Below the pieces are notes generated by a model. It did no database searches, was not told the origin of the DNA, and saw nothing but the letters and a program-made list of their open reading frames with translations. A stretch of DNA of 64,000 nt from Mycoavidus cysteinexigens (GTDB taxonomy: Bacteria > Pseudomonadota > Gammaproteobacteria > Burkholderiales > Burkholderiaceae): positions 1-64,000 of the forward strand of contig NZ_AP018150.1 of assembly GCF_003966915.1 (NCBI RefSeq), written 5' to 3'. The first letter of the stretch is position 1, and the number at the start of each line of letters is the position of its first letter. The position numbers and the translations under genes are program-made. This document shows, one piece after another, positions 49,335-59,388 of this stretch.

Positions 49335-50429
49335 ATGTTGCAGTCTGTATCAAACGATACATTCTTACGGGCGCTTAAACGTGAGCCCACCGACTATACG
49401 CCGGTTTGGTTAATGCGCCAGGCGGGTCGGTATTTGCCTGAGTACAACCAAACCCGTGCTCGCGCGGGCAGTTTTCTGGGGCTGGCGAAAAATCCTGATT
49501 ACGCGACTGAAGTGACCTTGCAGCCGCTTGAGCGTTATCCTTTGGATGCGGCCATTCTTTTTTCGGACATTCTGACCATACCCGATGCGATGGGGCTTGG
49601 CCTAAGTTTTGAAGCGGGTGAAGGACCGCGTTTTGCTCATCCGTTACGGACTGAAGCGGATATTATGCGTTTAGCGGTGCCGGCGATAGATTCGACTTTA
49701 TCTTATGTGACCGATGCGGTGACTCAGATCCGGCGCGCTTTAACCAATGCCAATGGCGTGCAACGCGTACCATTAATCGGTTTTTCTGGTAGTCCTTGGA
49801 CACTTGCCTGTTATATGGTTGAAGGCGGCGGCTCGGATAATTTTAGCCGGGTTAAAACGATGCTCTATCAACACCCGGCTTGGCTGCATCGCATCCTTGA
49901 GATTAATGCGCAGGCTGTGGCAGCTTATCTTAATGCGCAAATCGAGGCTGGCGCGCAAGCGGTGATGATCTTCGATACTTGGGGTGGGGCCTTAGCAGAA
50001 GGGAAATTTCAGAGGTTTTCTCTAGCCTATACTCAAGCTGTGATTCAGCAGCTCAAGCGTGAACATAATGGCGAGCAAATACCCGTGATTGTGTTTACTA
50101 AAGGTGGCGGTCAATGGCTAGAAGAAATTGCAGCGATTGGCGCACAGGCGGTTGGCCTTGATTGGACGGTGGATCTCGCCCGTGCCCGCGAGCGTGTAGC
50201 CGGTCGAGTGGCTTTGCAAGGTAACCTTGATCCAACGGTATTGTTTGCACCGCCAGCGACGATTCGTGCCGAAGTGCGTTCAATCTTAGATAGTTATGGC
50301 AATCAACCTGGGCATATCTTCAATCTTGGGCACGGCATTTTGCCTTTAACGCCTCCTGAGCATGTGGCTGAAATGGTCGATGAGGTTCATTCTTATAGCC
50401 GTTCATTGCGACTTGCAGCCAAAGCTTAA
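49335..50429 (+). CDS. hemE: Uroporphyrinogen decarboxylase
   Basis: HemE removes four carboxyl groups from uroporphyrinogen III to give coproporphyrinogen III in haem synthesis. The 364-residue protein has the N-terminal signature [15 protein letters not shown], with the substrate-binding arginines, the [16 protein letters not shown] segment, and [12 protein letters not shown] and [15 protein letters not shown] near the end. The ATG at 49335 with a TAGGAG ribosome-binding site is preferred over an upstream TTG at 49266. Confidence 0.97.
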   Translation: MLQSVSNDTFLRALKREPTDYTPVWLMRQAGRYLPEYNQTRARAGSFLGLAKNPDYATEVTLQPLERYPLDAAILFSDILTIPDAMGLGLSFEAGEGPRFAHPLRTEADIMRLAVPAIDSTLSYVTDAVTQIRRALTNANGVQRVPLIGFSGSPWTLACYMVEGGGSDNFSRVKTMLYQHPAWLHRILEINAQAVAAYLNAQIEAGAQAVMIFDTWGGALAEGKFQRFSLAYTQAVIQQLKREHNGEQIPVIVFTKGGGQWLEEIAAIGAQAVGLDWTVDLARARERVAGRVALQGNLDPTVLFAPPATIRAEVRSILDSYGNQPGHIFNLGHGILPLTPPEHVAEMVDEVHSYSRSLRLAAKA

Positions 50430-50837
50430 TCGGGTTTTCGAGTGAGTGCTCATTCAGCTTTTAGATAGATTCTATAAGGGATCGGCCGATTGGCTAGGCA
50501 TCGGACTTATACACAATTAATGCAGCTCTTGCAAGGGGCACATTAATTTTTTAATAAATTGCAAAAGTCTCCTGTTGATATTATCTAAGTGGTTGATTAA
50601 TAAGGGTTTGTGAAAATTGCTTTAAAACTGAGCAAACTAAGCCAGAGCGCTTGCCTTGGCCTTTTCGGCGGCTAAAACGTGACTTTTCAACAAAGTTATC
50701 CACAGGTTTTGTGGAAAGCTCAAAAAAAGCCAAGAAATCCGCTAGTTAGCAGCTTATTGTATGCAACACTTTAAATTTGATTGGCCAAATTGGTCTATCA
50801 AGCGCGTTGCTTTAGGGGTAACCAGCAAGAATTTGTA
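50430..50837. other. Intergenic region before priA
   Basis: No gene is recognised. A perfect DnaA box TTATCCACA lies at 50696-50704 followed by GGTTTTGTGG. The priA promoter should be in this stretch, but no clear motif was found. Confidence 0.5.
50696..50704 (+). promoter_or_regulatory. DnaA box upstream of priA
   Basis: TTATCCACA matches the consensus exactly and lies about 130 bases before priA, a replication-restart gene. It may be a regulatory site or a chance match. Confidence 0.4.
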
Positions 50838-52910
50838 ATGAGTTGCTTAATTGTCCGTGTCGCCCTAGACCAACCGAACCCCATTTTGTTTGATTACGGT
50901 TGCGCTATTTCGCCGGCCCCCCAACCGGGGCAGTTGGTGTATGTGCCGTTTGGCCGGCGTTACTTAGTGGGGTTGGTTTGTGAGTTAGCTGAACAGAGTG
51001 ACATCCCCACCGAACGCTTACGCATGATTGAAGCAGTCTGGGCGGATGCGCCGGCGCTATCAAACCAATGGTTGGCGCTTGCGGCCTTTGCGGCGGGTTA
51101 TTACCAACGCTCAATAGGTGAAGTTGCGCTAGCGTCGCTGCCCTCAGCGCTGCGTAATGCGAAGCGTTGGCGGCGGCTAGCAATACCGACCTCTCCGCTA
51201 CAGTTGAGTGGCGAGCCGAATCAAGAATTACCTGCTGTCACCGGCCTCCCGGCTGAGGCTCAAGCGCTGCCAACAGGGGAAAGGACACTAACGCCAGAGC
51301 AAACGGATGTGTTGCTCACACTTAATGCGGCTCGCGGTTTTTCCCCTTTTTTATTACATGGGGTAACCGGGAGCGGCAAAACCGAAGTCTATCTGCGTAT
51401 GATCGCGGATTTGCTAACGCGTGACCCGCTGGCTCAGGTGCTTGTGCTGGTTCCCGAAATTAACCTAACGCCCCAATTTGAGGCGGCCTTCCGCGCGCGT
51501 TTTTCAGCCGGCCCAGCGCAGGCTATTGTTACTTTGCATAGTGGTCTAGCTGAAGGCGTGCGGGCCCGGCATTGGTTGGCTGCACATACTGGGCAAGCCC
51601 GTATTATATTAGGAACACGGTTGGCGATATTGGCCTCTTTACCGCGTCTGGCGTTGATCGTGGTTGATGAAGAGCATGATGTTGCCTATAAGCAGCAGGA
51701 AGGACTGCGTTATTCGGCGCGTGACTTGGCGATCTGGCGTGCTAAACAACTCGGCATTCCAATTGTGTTGGGTTCAGCGACTCCGTCGCTTGAAACTTGG
51801 CGGCAAGCTGCACAGGGCCGTTATACGCAGCTGACGATGACGCGGCGCGCACATGCTGACGCGGTGTTGCCAAGCATGCGCTTAATTAACATGGGCCAAA
51901 CCACACCTGTGCCGGTTGCCGGATTATCCGCCCCCTTGATGCATGCGATACGGGAACGTTTAGCACGGCAAGAGCAGAGTCTGATTTTTTTAAACCGGCG
52001 TGGCTATGCCCCCGTGCTTGCTTGCGATGCCTGTGGTTGGGTCGCTGGTTGCGTGCGTTGCAGCGCTTATACGGTTTTGCATAAGCTTGAACAAGTATTG
52101 CGTTGCCACCATTGCGGTTGGCAAGCACCGATTACGCGGGCCTGTCCGGAGTGCGGCAATCTTGATTTAGCCCCACTTGGACGAGGCACACAAAGGATTG
52201 AAGAGACGCTTGCCGCGCTTTTGCCGAGCGCACGGATTTTACGTATTGACGCCGATAGCACGCGCCGCAAAGGGAGTGCGCAAGCCTTATTAGAGGACGT
52301 ACATGCAGGCGCCGCAGATATTCTGGTGGGTACGCAAATGGTCGCAAAAGGGCATGATTTTAAGCGCGTAACGCTGGTGGGAGTATTAAATACGGATGTT
52401 GCGCTGTTTTCGCATGACTTTCGCGCCAGCGAGCGACTTTTTGCTCAGCTAATGCAAGTCAGTGGACGAGCGGGCCGTACCGGGCAAGGGGAGGTTTTGC
52501 TGCAAACGCGTTATCCACAGCACCCTCTGTATGAGGCGCTGACGCGGCATGATTATGCGGGTTTTGCCGCCACGCTCTTGGCTGAGCGGCAGCAGGCGCG
52601 TTTGCCCCCCTTTGTTTATCAAGCGCTCCTCCGTGCTGAAGCGCGCACGTTAGAGGCGGCGCAAGCGTTTCTGATGCAGGGCATCGCGTTGTTTAAAGGT
52701 TTGCTTGGCGCTGAATATGTCACTTGCTATGACCCTGTGCCCCTAGTTGTAGTTAAGGTTATGCATGTACATCGGGCCCAATTGTTGCTTGAAAGCGCAT
52801 CGCGCACGGCATTGCAAAGCGCCCTACGTGCATGGCAGCCTTATTTGCGTACGCTTAAGGTCAAAGGAGTCGTGCGCTGGTCGGTTGAAGTTGATCCGCT
52901 GGATATTTAA
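50838..52910 (+). CDS. priA: Primosomal replication protein N' (PriA helicase)
   Basis: PriA recognises stalled forks and reloads the replisome. The 690-residue protein has a 3'-DNA-binding N-terminus (IVRVALDQPNP, PGQLVYVPFGRRYLVG). The helicase motifs are GVTGSGKTEVYL (Walker A), VVDEEHDVAYKQQEG (DEEH), VLGSATPSLETW and QVSGRAGRTGQGEVLLQTRY. The zinc cysteines are CDACGWVAGCVRC and CHHCG with CPEC. The ATG at 50838 begins MSCLIVRVALD and is preferred over one at 50781. Confidence 0.96.
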   Translation: MSCLIVRVALDQPNPILFDYGCAISPAPQPGQLVYVPFGRRYLVGLVCELAEQSDIPTERLRMIEAVWADAPALSNQWLALAAFAAGYYQRSIGEVALASLPSALRNAKRWRRLAIPTSPLQLSGEPNQELPAVTGLPAEAQALPTGERTLTPEQTDVLLTLNAARGFSPFLLHGVTGSGKTEVYLRMIADLLTRDPLAQVLVLVPEINLTPQFEAAFRARFSAGPAQAIVTLHSGLAEGVRARHWLAAHTGQARIILGTRLAILASLPRLALIVVDEEHDVAYKQQEGLRYSARDLAIWRAKQLGIPIVLGSATPSLETWRQAAQGRYTQLTMTRRAHADAVLPSMRLINMGQTTPVPVAGLSAPLMHAIRERLARQEQSLIFLNRRGYAPVLACDACGWVAGCVRCSAYTVLHKLEQVLRCHHCGWQAPITRACPECGNLDLAPLGRGTQRIEETLAALLPSARILRIDADSTRRKGSAQALLEDVHAGAADILVGTQMVAKGHDFKRVTLVGVLNTDVALFSHDFRASERLFAQLMQVSGRAGRTGQGEVLLQTRYPQHPLYEALTRHDYAGFAATLLAERQQARLPPFVYQALLRAEARTLEAAQAFLMQGIALFKGLLGAEYVTCYDPVPLVVVKVMHVHRAQLLLESASRTALQSALRAWQPYLRTLKVKGVVRWSVEVDPLDI

Positions 52911-52923
52911 ATGGCCTCAAAAT

Positions 52924-52943
52924 AATTTCCCGAATAGGAAATT
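52924..52943. promoter_or_regulatory. HipB-type operator palindrome 1
   Basis: AATTTCC and GGAAATT flank CGAATA, giving a 20-base palindrome. An almost identical palindrome lies 49 bases downstream. HipB repressors bind such spaced palindromes to control hipBA. Confidence 0.65.
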
Positions 52944-52972
52944 TCCATGTATTTATTCAAATTTAAGCTGAA

Positions 52973-52992
52973 AATTTCCCGAGCAGGAAATT
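52973..52992. promoter_or_regulatory. HipB-type operator palindrome 2
   Basis: AATTTCC and GGAAATT flank CGAGCA. Its right arm includes AGGAAA, the probable ribosome-binding site of the hipB remnant, so a bound repressor would cover both promoter and translation start. Confidence 0.65.
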
Positions 52993-52995
52993 ATT

Positions 52996-53235
52996 ATGAC
53001 GGTTATTCATACCCCGTCAGATTTGGGGGAGGCGCTTCGCCACACCCGTAAACAACTCAAATTGACGTAGCTGCAATTGGCTTTAGTTGCTAATGTGGGC
53101 GTGCGTTTTTTGGTTGAATTGGAAGCCGGAAAACCCACGATCCAGCTCGAGGGCGTATTACGCGTTATCCAAGCTCTAAGTAGTCAGCTAATTTTGACGA
53201 TGTACCCAAGTTTAGAGTCTGATCATCATGGATAA
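52996..53235 (+). pseudogene. hipB: HipB-like antitoxin with in-frame amber stop
   Basis: Translation gives MTVIHTPSDLGEALRHTRKQ then LKLT, a TAG at 53068-53070, and LQLALVANVGVRFLVELEAG followed by KPTIQLEGVLRVIQAL. This is the xenobiotic-response-type HTH of HipB antitoxins with the usual glutamine (LTQxxLA) replaced by a stop. The rest of the frame is undamaged to the TAA at 53233. The shortened peptide would lack the recognition helix, so autoregulation should be lost. The toxin gene is also reduced to a few codons. Confidence 0.8.
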
Positions 53236-53257
53236 ACGGCTTGCAGTCTGGTCTTGA
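53228..53257 (+). pseudogene. hipA: HipA toxin gene start (remnant)
   Basis: An ATG overlapping the end of hipB opens MDKRLAVW and then stops at TGA. HipA kinases typically start in this overlapping arrangement with a similar sequence. The remainder of the toxin is gone, and putA follows about 75 bases later. Confidence 0.55.
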
Positions 53258-53332
53258 AAACTTTTTCTTTACTAAGCTAGAGGGGTTAATTACACTGGCC
53301 TGAATTCGCCTCTCATAAAGAAACAAAAAAAG

Positions 53333-56300
53333 ATGCTGACACCTCTTGCACTATCTCAAGCGCCATTGCGGGCCGCGATTATCGCTTCCTACCGACGTCC
53401 AGAATCTGATTCTATTATCCCTCTTATCGATGCCGCCCATTTAACGACTGAGCAAAGAATTGCTGCGCGCACGCTTGCGAGTGAATTGGTTAAAGCACTG
53501 CGCGCTAAACCAGTAAGCCGCGGCATTAAAGAATTACTGCACGAATTCTCCTTATCGAGCCAAGAGGGGGTCGCGTTAATGTGCTTGGCGGAGGCGCTCT
53601 TGCGGATTCCAGATAGCGCCGTACGCGATGCATTGATTCGAGATAAGCTCAGTCACGGCGACTGGAAATCACATATCGGCCAAAAGTCCTCGCTATTTGT
53701 GAACGCAGCCGCGTGGAGCTTGATGATAAGCGGCAAATTATTGACGAGCCACAGCGAGACAGGTTTGTTTGCGGTGCTTTCTCGGTTGATTGGCAAAGGG
53801 TGTGAACCATTGGTGCGCAAAGGGGTGGGACTCGCGATGCAGCTCATGGGAGAGCAGTTTGTTTGTGGTGAAACAATTGCTCAAGCGCTCACTAACAGTC
53901 GTAAATTTGAGGCGCGGAATTTTCGTTATTCATATGACATGCTAGGTGAGGCGGCGCTGACGAGTGAAGATGCGCAACGCTATTTTTTGGCGTATAAGCA
54001 AGCGATTCATGCGATTGGAAAAGTGGCGGGGGCGCGGGATATTTATGATAAAGCCGGTATTTCAGTCAAATTATCGGCACTGCATCCGCGTTATGCGCGG
54101 GCGCAGAAAGAGCGTGTTATGGCTGAGCTTTTGCCACGCTTACAGGCTCTAGCAATACTGGCTCGTCATTACGATATTGGCTTAAATATTGATGCTGAAG
54201 AAGCGGACCGGCTTGAGTTGTCGCTGGATTTGCTAGAGGCGTTATGTTTCGATCCGGCGCTGGCCGGTTGGAATGGTATCGGCTTCGTGATACAAGCTTA
54301 CCAGAAACGTTGTCCGTTTGTGGTTGATTACCTAATCGATTTAGCCTTGCGCAGCCAACACCGGTTGATGGTACGGTTGGTTAAAGGCGCGTATTGGGAT
54401 AGCGAAATTAAGCGCGCGCAAATTGACGGGTTAAATGAATACCCCGTCTATACGCGCAAAATTTACACGGACGTTTCTTATCTAGCTTGCGCCAAAAAAA
54501 TGCTCGCTGCACCCACGGCGATCTATCCTCAATTTGCCACACATAACGCCTATACGGTGGCGGCTATTTATCAGTTGGCGGGCCCCAATTATTATGCGGG
54601 CCAATATGAATTTCAATGTTTGCATGGCATGGGTGAGTCGTTGTATGAGGCGTTGTATAAACACTGCGAGATTAAACGACCATGTCGGATTTATGCGCCC
54701 GTAGGCACGCATGAAAGTTTATTAGCCTATTTGGTTAGGCGTTTGCTAGAAAATGGTGCCAATACTTCGTTTGTTAATCGTATCGCGGATGAAGCGGTAA
54801 CGCTTGATGAGTTAATTGCTGATCCGGTTGAAGAGGCTTTAAAAGTGGCGCCGCTGGGAGCGCCTCATCCTAAAATTGTACTGCCGCCTGCGCTTTATGG
54901 GGCTGAGCGCGTTAATTCAAGTGGATTAGATTTATCAGGCGAAGACCAACTAGCTCAGCTCTCTGCGGTTTTGCGCGCCGGCGTGAATCTGAAATGGCAG
55001 GCTGCGCCGATCTTAGGCGGGGATGTAGGTACAGATACAGATGAACATAGCTTAGTGCGTAATAGTGTTAACCCAGCGTATGAAAGTGACATTGTTGGTA
55101 CATTGATTGATGCGAGTAGCGCGGCGGTTCAGGCGGCTCTGGTGGTGGCTTCTAGGGCGGCACCCGCTTGGCGCATGACGCCGCCGCTCACGCGCGCAAC
55201 GTATCTGATGCGTGCGGCGGAGCTACTTGAAGCGCAACGATATACGTTGATGAGTTTGCTGGTGCGTGAGGCGGGTAAATCACTGGCGAGCGCGGTGTCT
55301 GAAATCCGTGAAGCAGTTGATTTCTTGCGCTATTATGCGGCGCAAATTCGCCTCGAATTCTCGAATGACACGCATCACCCGCTGGGGCCAATCGTCTGTA
55401 TTAGCCCATGGAATTTTCCGCTAGCCATTTTTATTGGACAAATCTCCGCTGCTTTAGCAGCGGGCAATCCAGTATTGGCCAAGCCAGCTGAACAAACACC
55501 GCTGATTGCCGCGCAGGCGGTTCGAATTTTGCACGAAGCTGGGGTGCCAATTGGCGTCGTGCAGTTATTGCCAGGCGCAGGGGAGACGGTGGGAGCCGCT
55601 CTCGTTGCTGATGAGCGCGTTGGTGGCGTAATGTTTACCGGCTCAACCGAAGTCGCGCGACTGATCGCGAAAACGCTGGCTAATCGGCTCGGTGCGGATG
55701 GCAAACCAATTCCGTTAATCGCCGAAACGGGCGGTCAAAATGCAATGATTGTGGATTCATCCGCGCTTGCTGAACAAGTGGTGTTTGATGTTCTTGTATC
55801 CGCGTTCGATTCGGCGGGCCAACGCTGCTCAGCGCTCCGGGTTTTATGCTTGCAAGAAGAGGTTGCGGAGCGCATCTTGACCATGCTCAAAGGGGCGATG
55901 CAAGAATTGGTGATGGGCAATCCAAGTTATTTAGCAACGGATGTGGGGCCGGTGATTGATGCATCCGCCAAATCCACCATTGAAAATCATATCGATAAAA
56001 TGCGTGCCAAAGGGGGTAAAGTATTTCAGCCTTTGCTGGCTGATGCAGCGCATACGCAGCAACTTACAAATGGCGCTTTTGTATTGCCAACATTGATTGA
56101 AATTGAATCAATCAACGAATTAACGCATGAAGTATTTGGGCCAGTATTGCATGTTGTCCGTTATCGTCGCCCAGCGCTGCCTACTTTGCTTGATGAGATT
56201 AATCGCACGGGCTATGGTTTAACGCTCGGTCTGCATACGCGGATAGATGAAACCATTGCTTATGTCAGCGCGCACGCGCGGGTTGGCAATCTTTATATTA

Positions 56301-57061
56301 ACCGTAACATGGTCGGGGCGGTGGTAGGTGTGCAGCCATTTGGCGGTGAGGGTTTGTCAGGGACTGGGCCAAAGGCGGGAGGGCCGCTTTATTTATTGCG
56401 CTTGCTGGCGCAATCTCCACGGCCAGCCTTCGCCCAGTCGACAATGCAACCCTTGTCATTGAATCCAGATCGAGTTGAGATGGATCTGACGCATGTTGCA
56501 GTGGCGAGATTAAATGCATACCGCACTTGGCTCATCGCACAAAATGATATGCTGACGGCGATGCGGTGCGAGCGTTATTTAGAACAAATTATAGTGGGCA
56601 AAGTCTTCGTGCTATCTGGCCCAACCGGCGAAGAAAACCTGTATGCGCTTAAATGCCGTGGTATCGTAAGGTGTGAAGCGGCTACGATGGGCGGTGCGCG
56701 AGCGCAACTGGCGGCGGTCTTGGCGACTGGCAATCAGGCATTATTTGCGGCGCATAGCAAGGCTAACCTCGAATGGATTCAGCGACTCCCTGAAAGCCTA
56801 AAAAGCCAGATCAGTATAGAGCGTTGCGTTACAGATCCTTTTGATGCGGTATTATTTGAGGGGGAGCGAGCGGCGCTGCAAACGCTGATTAAGAGTATGG
56901 CGGAACGCACGGGACCGCTCATTAGCGTACAAAGCGTTGCGGTCGACGCACTGGCCTCTGAGGCAGAAGATTACAGACTAGAAAGGCTTTTGATCGAAAT
57001 CTCGATCAGCCAGAATACAGCGGCAGCGGGCGGTAATGCGAGTTTAATGACGATTACGTAG
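53333..57061 (+). CDS. putA: Bifunctional proline dehydrogenase / P5C dehydrogenase PutA
   Basis: PutA oxidises proline to glutamate in two steps. The FAD-binding proline dehydrogenase barrel spans about residues 180-480 (YDKAGISVKLSALHPRY, NIDAEEADRLELSLDLLE, MVRLVKGAYWDSEIKRAQ, FATHNAYTVAAI). The aldehyde dehydrogenase domain spans about 560-1020 (PLGPIVCISPWNFPLAIFIG, the glutamate in IAETGGQNAMIVDSSA, catalytic cysteine in FDSAGQRCSALRVL, QPFGGEGLSGTGPKAGG). At 1242 residues it starts MLTPLALSQAPLRAAI without the ribbon-helix-helix repressor domain of trifunctional PutA, so it should not bind DNA. A livK-like gene follows. Confidence 0.96.
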   Translation: MLTPLALSQAPLRAAIIASYRRPESDSIIPLIDAAHLTTEQRIAARTLASELVKALRAKPVSRGIKELLHEFSLSSQEGVALMCLAEALLRIPDSAVRDALIRDKLSHGDWKSHIGQKSSLFVNAAAWSLMISGKLLTSHSETGLFAVLSRLIGKGCEPLVRKGVGLAMQLMGEQFVCGETIAQALTNSRKFEARNFRYSYDMLGEAALTSEDAQRYFLAYKQAIHAIGKVAGARDIYDKAGISVKLSALHPRYARAQKERVMAELLPRLQALAILARHYDIGLNIDAEEADRLELSLDLLEALCFDPALAGWNGIGFVIQAYQKRCPFVVDYLIDLALRSQHRLMVRLVKGAYWDSEIKRAQIDGLNEYPVYTRKIYTDVSYLACAKKMLAAPTAIYPQFATHNAYTVAAIYQLAGPNYYAGQYEFQCLHGMGESLYEALYKHCEIKRPCRIYAPVGTHESLLAYLVRRLLENGANTSFVNRIADEAVTLDELIADPVEEALKVAPLGAPHPKIVLPPALYGAERVNSSGLDLSGEDQLAQLSAVLRAGVNLKWQAAPILGGDVGTDTDEHSLVRNSVNPAYESDIVGTLIDASSAAVQAALVVASRAAPAWRMTPPLTRATYLMRAAELLEAQRYTLMSLLVREAGKSLASAVSEIREAVDFLRYYAAQIRLEFSNDTHHPLGPIVCISPWNFPLAIFIGQISAALAAGNPVLAKPAEQTPLIAAQAVRILHEAGVPIGVVQLLPGAGETVGAALVADERVGGVMFTGSTEVARLIAKTLANRLGADGKPIPLIAETGGQNAMIVDSSALAEQVVFDVLVSAFDSAGQRCSALRVLCLQEEVAERILTMLKGAMQELVMGNPSYLATDVGPVIDASAKSTIENHIDKMRAKGGKVFQPLLADAAHTQQLTNGAFVLPTLIEIESINELTHEVFGPVLHVVRYRRPALPTLLDEINRTGYGLTLGLHTRIDETIAYVSAHARVGNLYINRNMVGAVVGVQPFGGEGLSGTGPKAGGPLYLLRLLAQSPRPAFAQSTMQPLSLNPDRVEMDLTHVAVARLNAYRTWLIAQNDMLTAMRCERYLEQIIVGKVFVLSGPTGEENLYALKCRGIVRCEAATMGGARAQLAAVLATGNQALFAAHSKANLEWIQRLPESLKSQISIERCVTDPFDAVLFEGERAALQTLIKSMAERTGPLISVQSVAVDALASEAEDYRLERLLIEISISQNTAAAGGNASLMTIT

Positions 57062-57157
57062 TTGACTCTAACTGGATTTAAAGCAGCAGTATTAAAAGCG
57101 ACTTGATGGCTAGATGAGTCCATATCGATTTGACCAATCAGAAAATAGGAGAAATGA

Positions 57158-58303
57158 ATGCAACCCATGATTAAGCAAATCGCACGCATGATGTTGGCAG
57201 GGGGAGTCATGTGCGCGAGCATGGCGGTTTTTGCACAGTCTGTCGAAGAGGTGAAAATTGGGTGCGCAGCTCCGATGACGGGGTCGCAAGCTCATTACGG
57301 CGAAGACTTCCGAAATGGAGTTTTGCTGGCGGTAGAAGATTTCAATGCAACGAAACCGATCATCGGCGGCAAATCGATTCGGATCGAGCTCAAGACAGGA
57401 GATGACCAAGCTGACCCTCGCACGGCCACTACTATTGCGCAACAGCTTGTTGATCAAGGCATTAAAGGAATGTTAGGCCATTTCAATTCAGGCACGACGA
57501 TTCCCGCATCTCGGATTTATGCCAATGCAGGCATTCCACAAATTGCCATGGCTACTGCCCCTGAATATACGCAGCAAGGCTTTAAAACGACCTTTCGCAT
57601 GATGACTTCAGATACTCAACAGGGGGCGGTGATTGGCGCTTTCGCAGTTAAGCGTCTCGGTTTTAAAAAGATTGCCATCGTTGATGATCGCACGGCTTAT
57701 GGTCAAGGCTTAGCGAATCAATTCGAGAAAGCGGCTAAAGCGGCTGGCGCAAAAATCGTTGGCCGTGAATATAGCAACGATAAAGCAGTTGATTTTAAAG
57801 GGATTTTAACCAAACTTAAACGCGCCAATCCACAGGCTATTTTCTATGGCGGTGCGGATGCACAAGCTGCGCCGATGGTTAAACAAATGCAAACGCTTGA
57901 TATGAAAGCCGTATTGATGGCGGGTGAAATGGTGAAATCGGACACATTTTTAAAGCTTGCTGGAAAAGCGGCCGAAGGCACAGTGGTTTCATTGGCAGGA
58001 CGGCCGCTTGATGAAATGCCAGGTGGCAAAGAGTATGCGATTAAGTATAAAAATCGTTTTAAAGAAAATGTGCAAACTTATTCGCCTTACGCTTATGATG
58101 GCGCGATGGCAATGTTCACCGCAATGCAAAAAGCTGACTCAACTGACCCAGTTAAATACCTGCCTTTTTTGGCTAAAATTGATATGCAGTCGGTCACGAT
58201 GAAAAAGCTTGCTTATGATGCGCGTGGGGATTTGAAACAAGGTGATATTACGGTTTATAAAGCGGAAAATGAACAATGGAAAGTGTTATCTGATAATAAA
58301 TAA
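57158..58303 (+). CDS. Branched-chain amino acid ABC transporter substrate-binding protein
   Basis: This periplasmic binding protein of the Leu/Ile/Val family has 381 residues. A signal peptide of about 26 residues ends at FAQS (hydrophobic MMLAGGVMCASMAVF). The family core starts VKIGCAAPMTGSQAHYGED and includes GHFNSGTTIPASRIYANAGI, DDRTAYGQGLANQFEKAA and FYGGADAQAAPMVKQM. An AGGAGAAATG ribosome-binding site precedes the ATG. No permease or ATPase genes are adjacent, so it must work with components encoded elsewhere. A strong hairpin follows. Confidence 0.93.
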   Translation: MQPMIKQIARMMLAGGVMCASMAVFAQSVEEVKIGCAAPMTGSQAHYGEDFRNGVLLAVEDFNATKPIIGGKSIRIELKTGDDQADPRTATTIAQQLVDQGIKGMLGHFNSGTTIPASRIYANAGIPQIAMATAPEYTQQGFKTTFRMMTSDTQQGAVIGAFAVKRLGFKKIAIVDDRTAYGQGLANQFEKAAKAAGAKIVGREYSNDKAVDFKGILTKLKRANPQAIFYGGADAQAAPMVKQMQTLDMKAVLMAGEMVKSDTFLKLAGKAAEGTVVSLAGRPLDEMPGGKEYAIKYKNRFKENVQTYSPYAYDGAMAMFTAMQKADSTDPVKYLPFLAKIDMQSVTMKKLAYDARGDLKQGDITVYKAENEQWKVLSDNK

Positions 58304-58324
58304 ATCTTCCAGCGTATAAATCAT

Positions 58325-58361
58325 CCGCCCCTTGCCCGGGAATAAATGGGCAAGGGGCGGA
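58325..58361. terminator. Hairpin between convergent genes
   Basis: ATCCGCCCCTTGCCC and GGGCAAGGGGCGGAT form a perfect 15-base-pair stem with a ten-base loop. It lies between the plus-strand binding protein gene and a minus-strand transporter gene. No T-run follows directly, but its position and stability suggest a shared terminator or transcript-end structure. Confidence 0.6.
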
Positions 58362-58437
58362 TACTAAAAAGCGCGGAGTAGTAGTGTCAGCAGCTTGATG
58401 TGCTTTTGAGTTGCATCTCCAAAAGGGTTTATTCTGG

Positions 58438-59337
58438 TCAACGCCGAGTTACGGAAAATGTGAGTCGCTTAATCTTTCCCGAAGCTAATCCAGTACCCAC
58501 CAATATAATGGTGCACCCTACCAGCATAAATGTCGTTACCTGTTCTCCCAGAAAGCTTACCCCCCATAAGGTGCCAAAAATCGGAACCAAGAAGGCAACT
58601 GACATTGCATACGATGGGCCGGCATGGGCGACAAGTCGAAAATAGAGTAAGTACGCTACCCCGCTACACAAGATACCGAGCGCACTAACAGCAAACCATG
58701 TGCTGGCGGCAATCGGCTGTTGTGGCCAGTAAAGCCATGCGAGCGGCAGGAGTATGATCGCAGCAAAAAATTGGCTACTAAACGCGACTAAATTGGGTGC
58801 TACCGTGGCGAGCCGCTGTTTAGAATAATTTGCCGCAAAAGCATAGAGTAACGTTGCGCTGAGCACAGCCCCAATCGCAAGAGAGAGCGGGACGCTGGGT
58901 TCGGTTGCGGTTTCTGCTTCGTTCATTCGGCCGACGACCAAGATAATCACACCGATGAGACCGCTTGTTAAGCCTAATACCTGGATTCTGGTCAGGGGCG
59001 CGCGCAACCATAAATAAGCAATCAGTGCTCCCCAGAGCGGGGTCGTCGCATTTAAAATTGAATCAAATCCTGCATCGAGGGCAAGGGTTGAATAAGCGAA
59101 TAAGCAAAATGGCAGAGCCGAGTTTGTCAGGCCCAAAATCAGCAGTGGCCCTATAAACTGGCGTAGCTGCGCACGCGCAGCAGCGGTGCGCAGTGCTGGC
59201 AGCAGGACCAGTGAACCAATACTCACGCGCAATGCAGCCAAAACAATCGGTCCAAACTCAGGTGCGCCAATGCGCATGAAGAGAAACGATGCGCCCCAAA
59301 TGGCGGCCAAAATAATTAATTCGATGAAGTTCATCAT
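58438..59337 (-). CDS. EamA/DMT-family transporter
   Basis: This ten-helix membrane protein of the drug/metabolite transporter superfamily consists of two EamA repeats. The first begins FIELIILAAIWGASFLFMRI and the second runs from around LSLAIGAVLSATLLYAFAAN to VPIFGTLWGVSFLGEQ, the usual second-repeat motif. It has 299 residues. The substrate cannot be predicted; relatives export amino acids or related metabolites. It lies upstream of nothing obvious and ends near the hairpin shared with the binding protein gene. Confidence 0.88.
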   Translation of the reverse strand: MMNFIELIILAAIWGASFLFMRIGAPEFGPIVLAALRVSIGSLVLLPALRTAAARAQLRQFIGPLLILGLTNSALPFCLFAYSTLALDAGFDSILNATTPLWGALIAYLWLRAPLTRIQVLGLTSGLIGVIILVVGRMNEAETATEPSVPLSLAIGAVLSATLLYAFAANYSKQRLATVAPNLVAFSSQFFAAIILLPLAWLYWPQQPIAASTWFAVSALGILCSGVAYLLYFRLVAHAGPSYAMSVAFLVPIFGTLWGVSFLGEQVTTFMLVGCTIILVGTGLASGKIKRLTFSVTRR

Positions 59338-59388
59338 GGTATTAGACGTGCGCAGTGGTTTTATTTTGCGGGATTTTAACGAGAGGGA

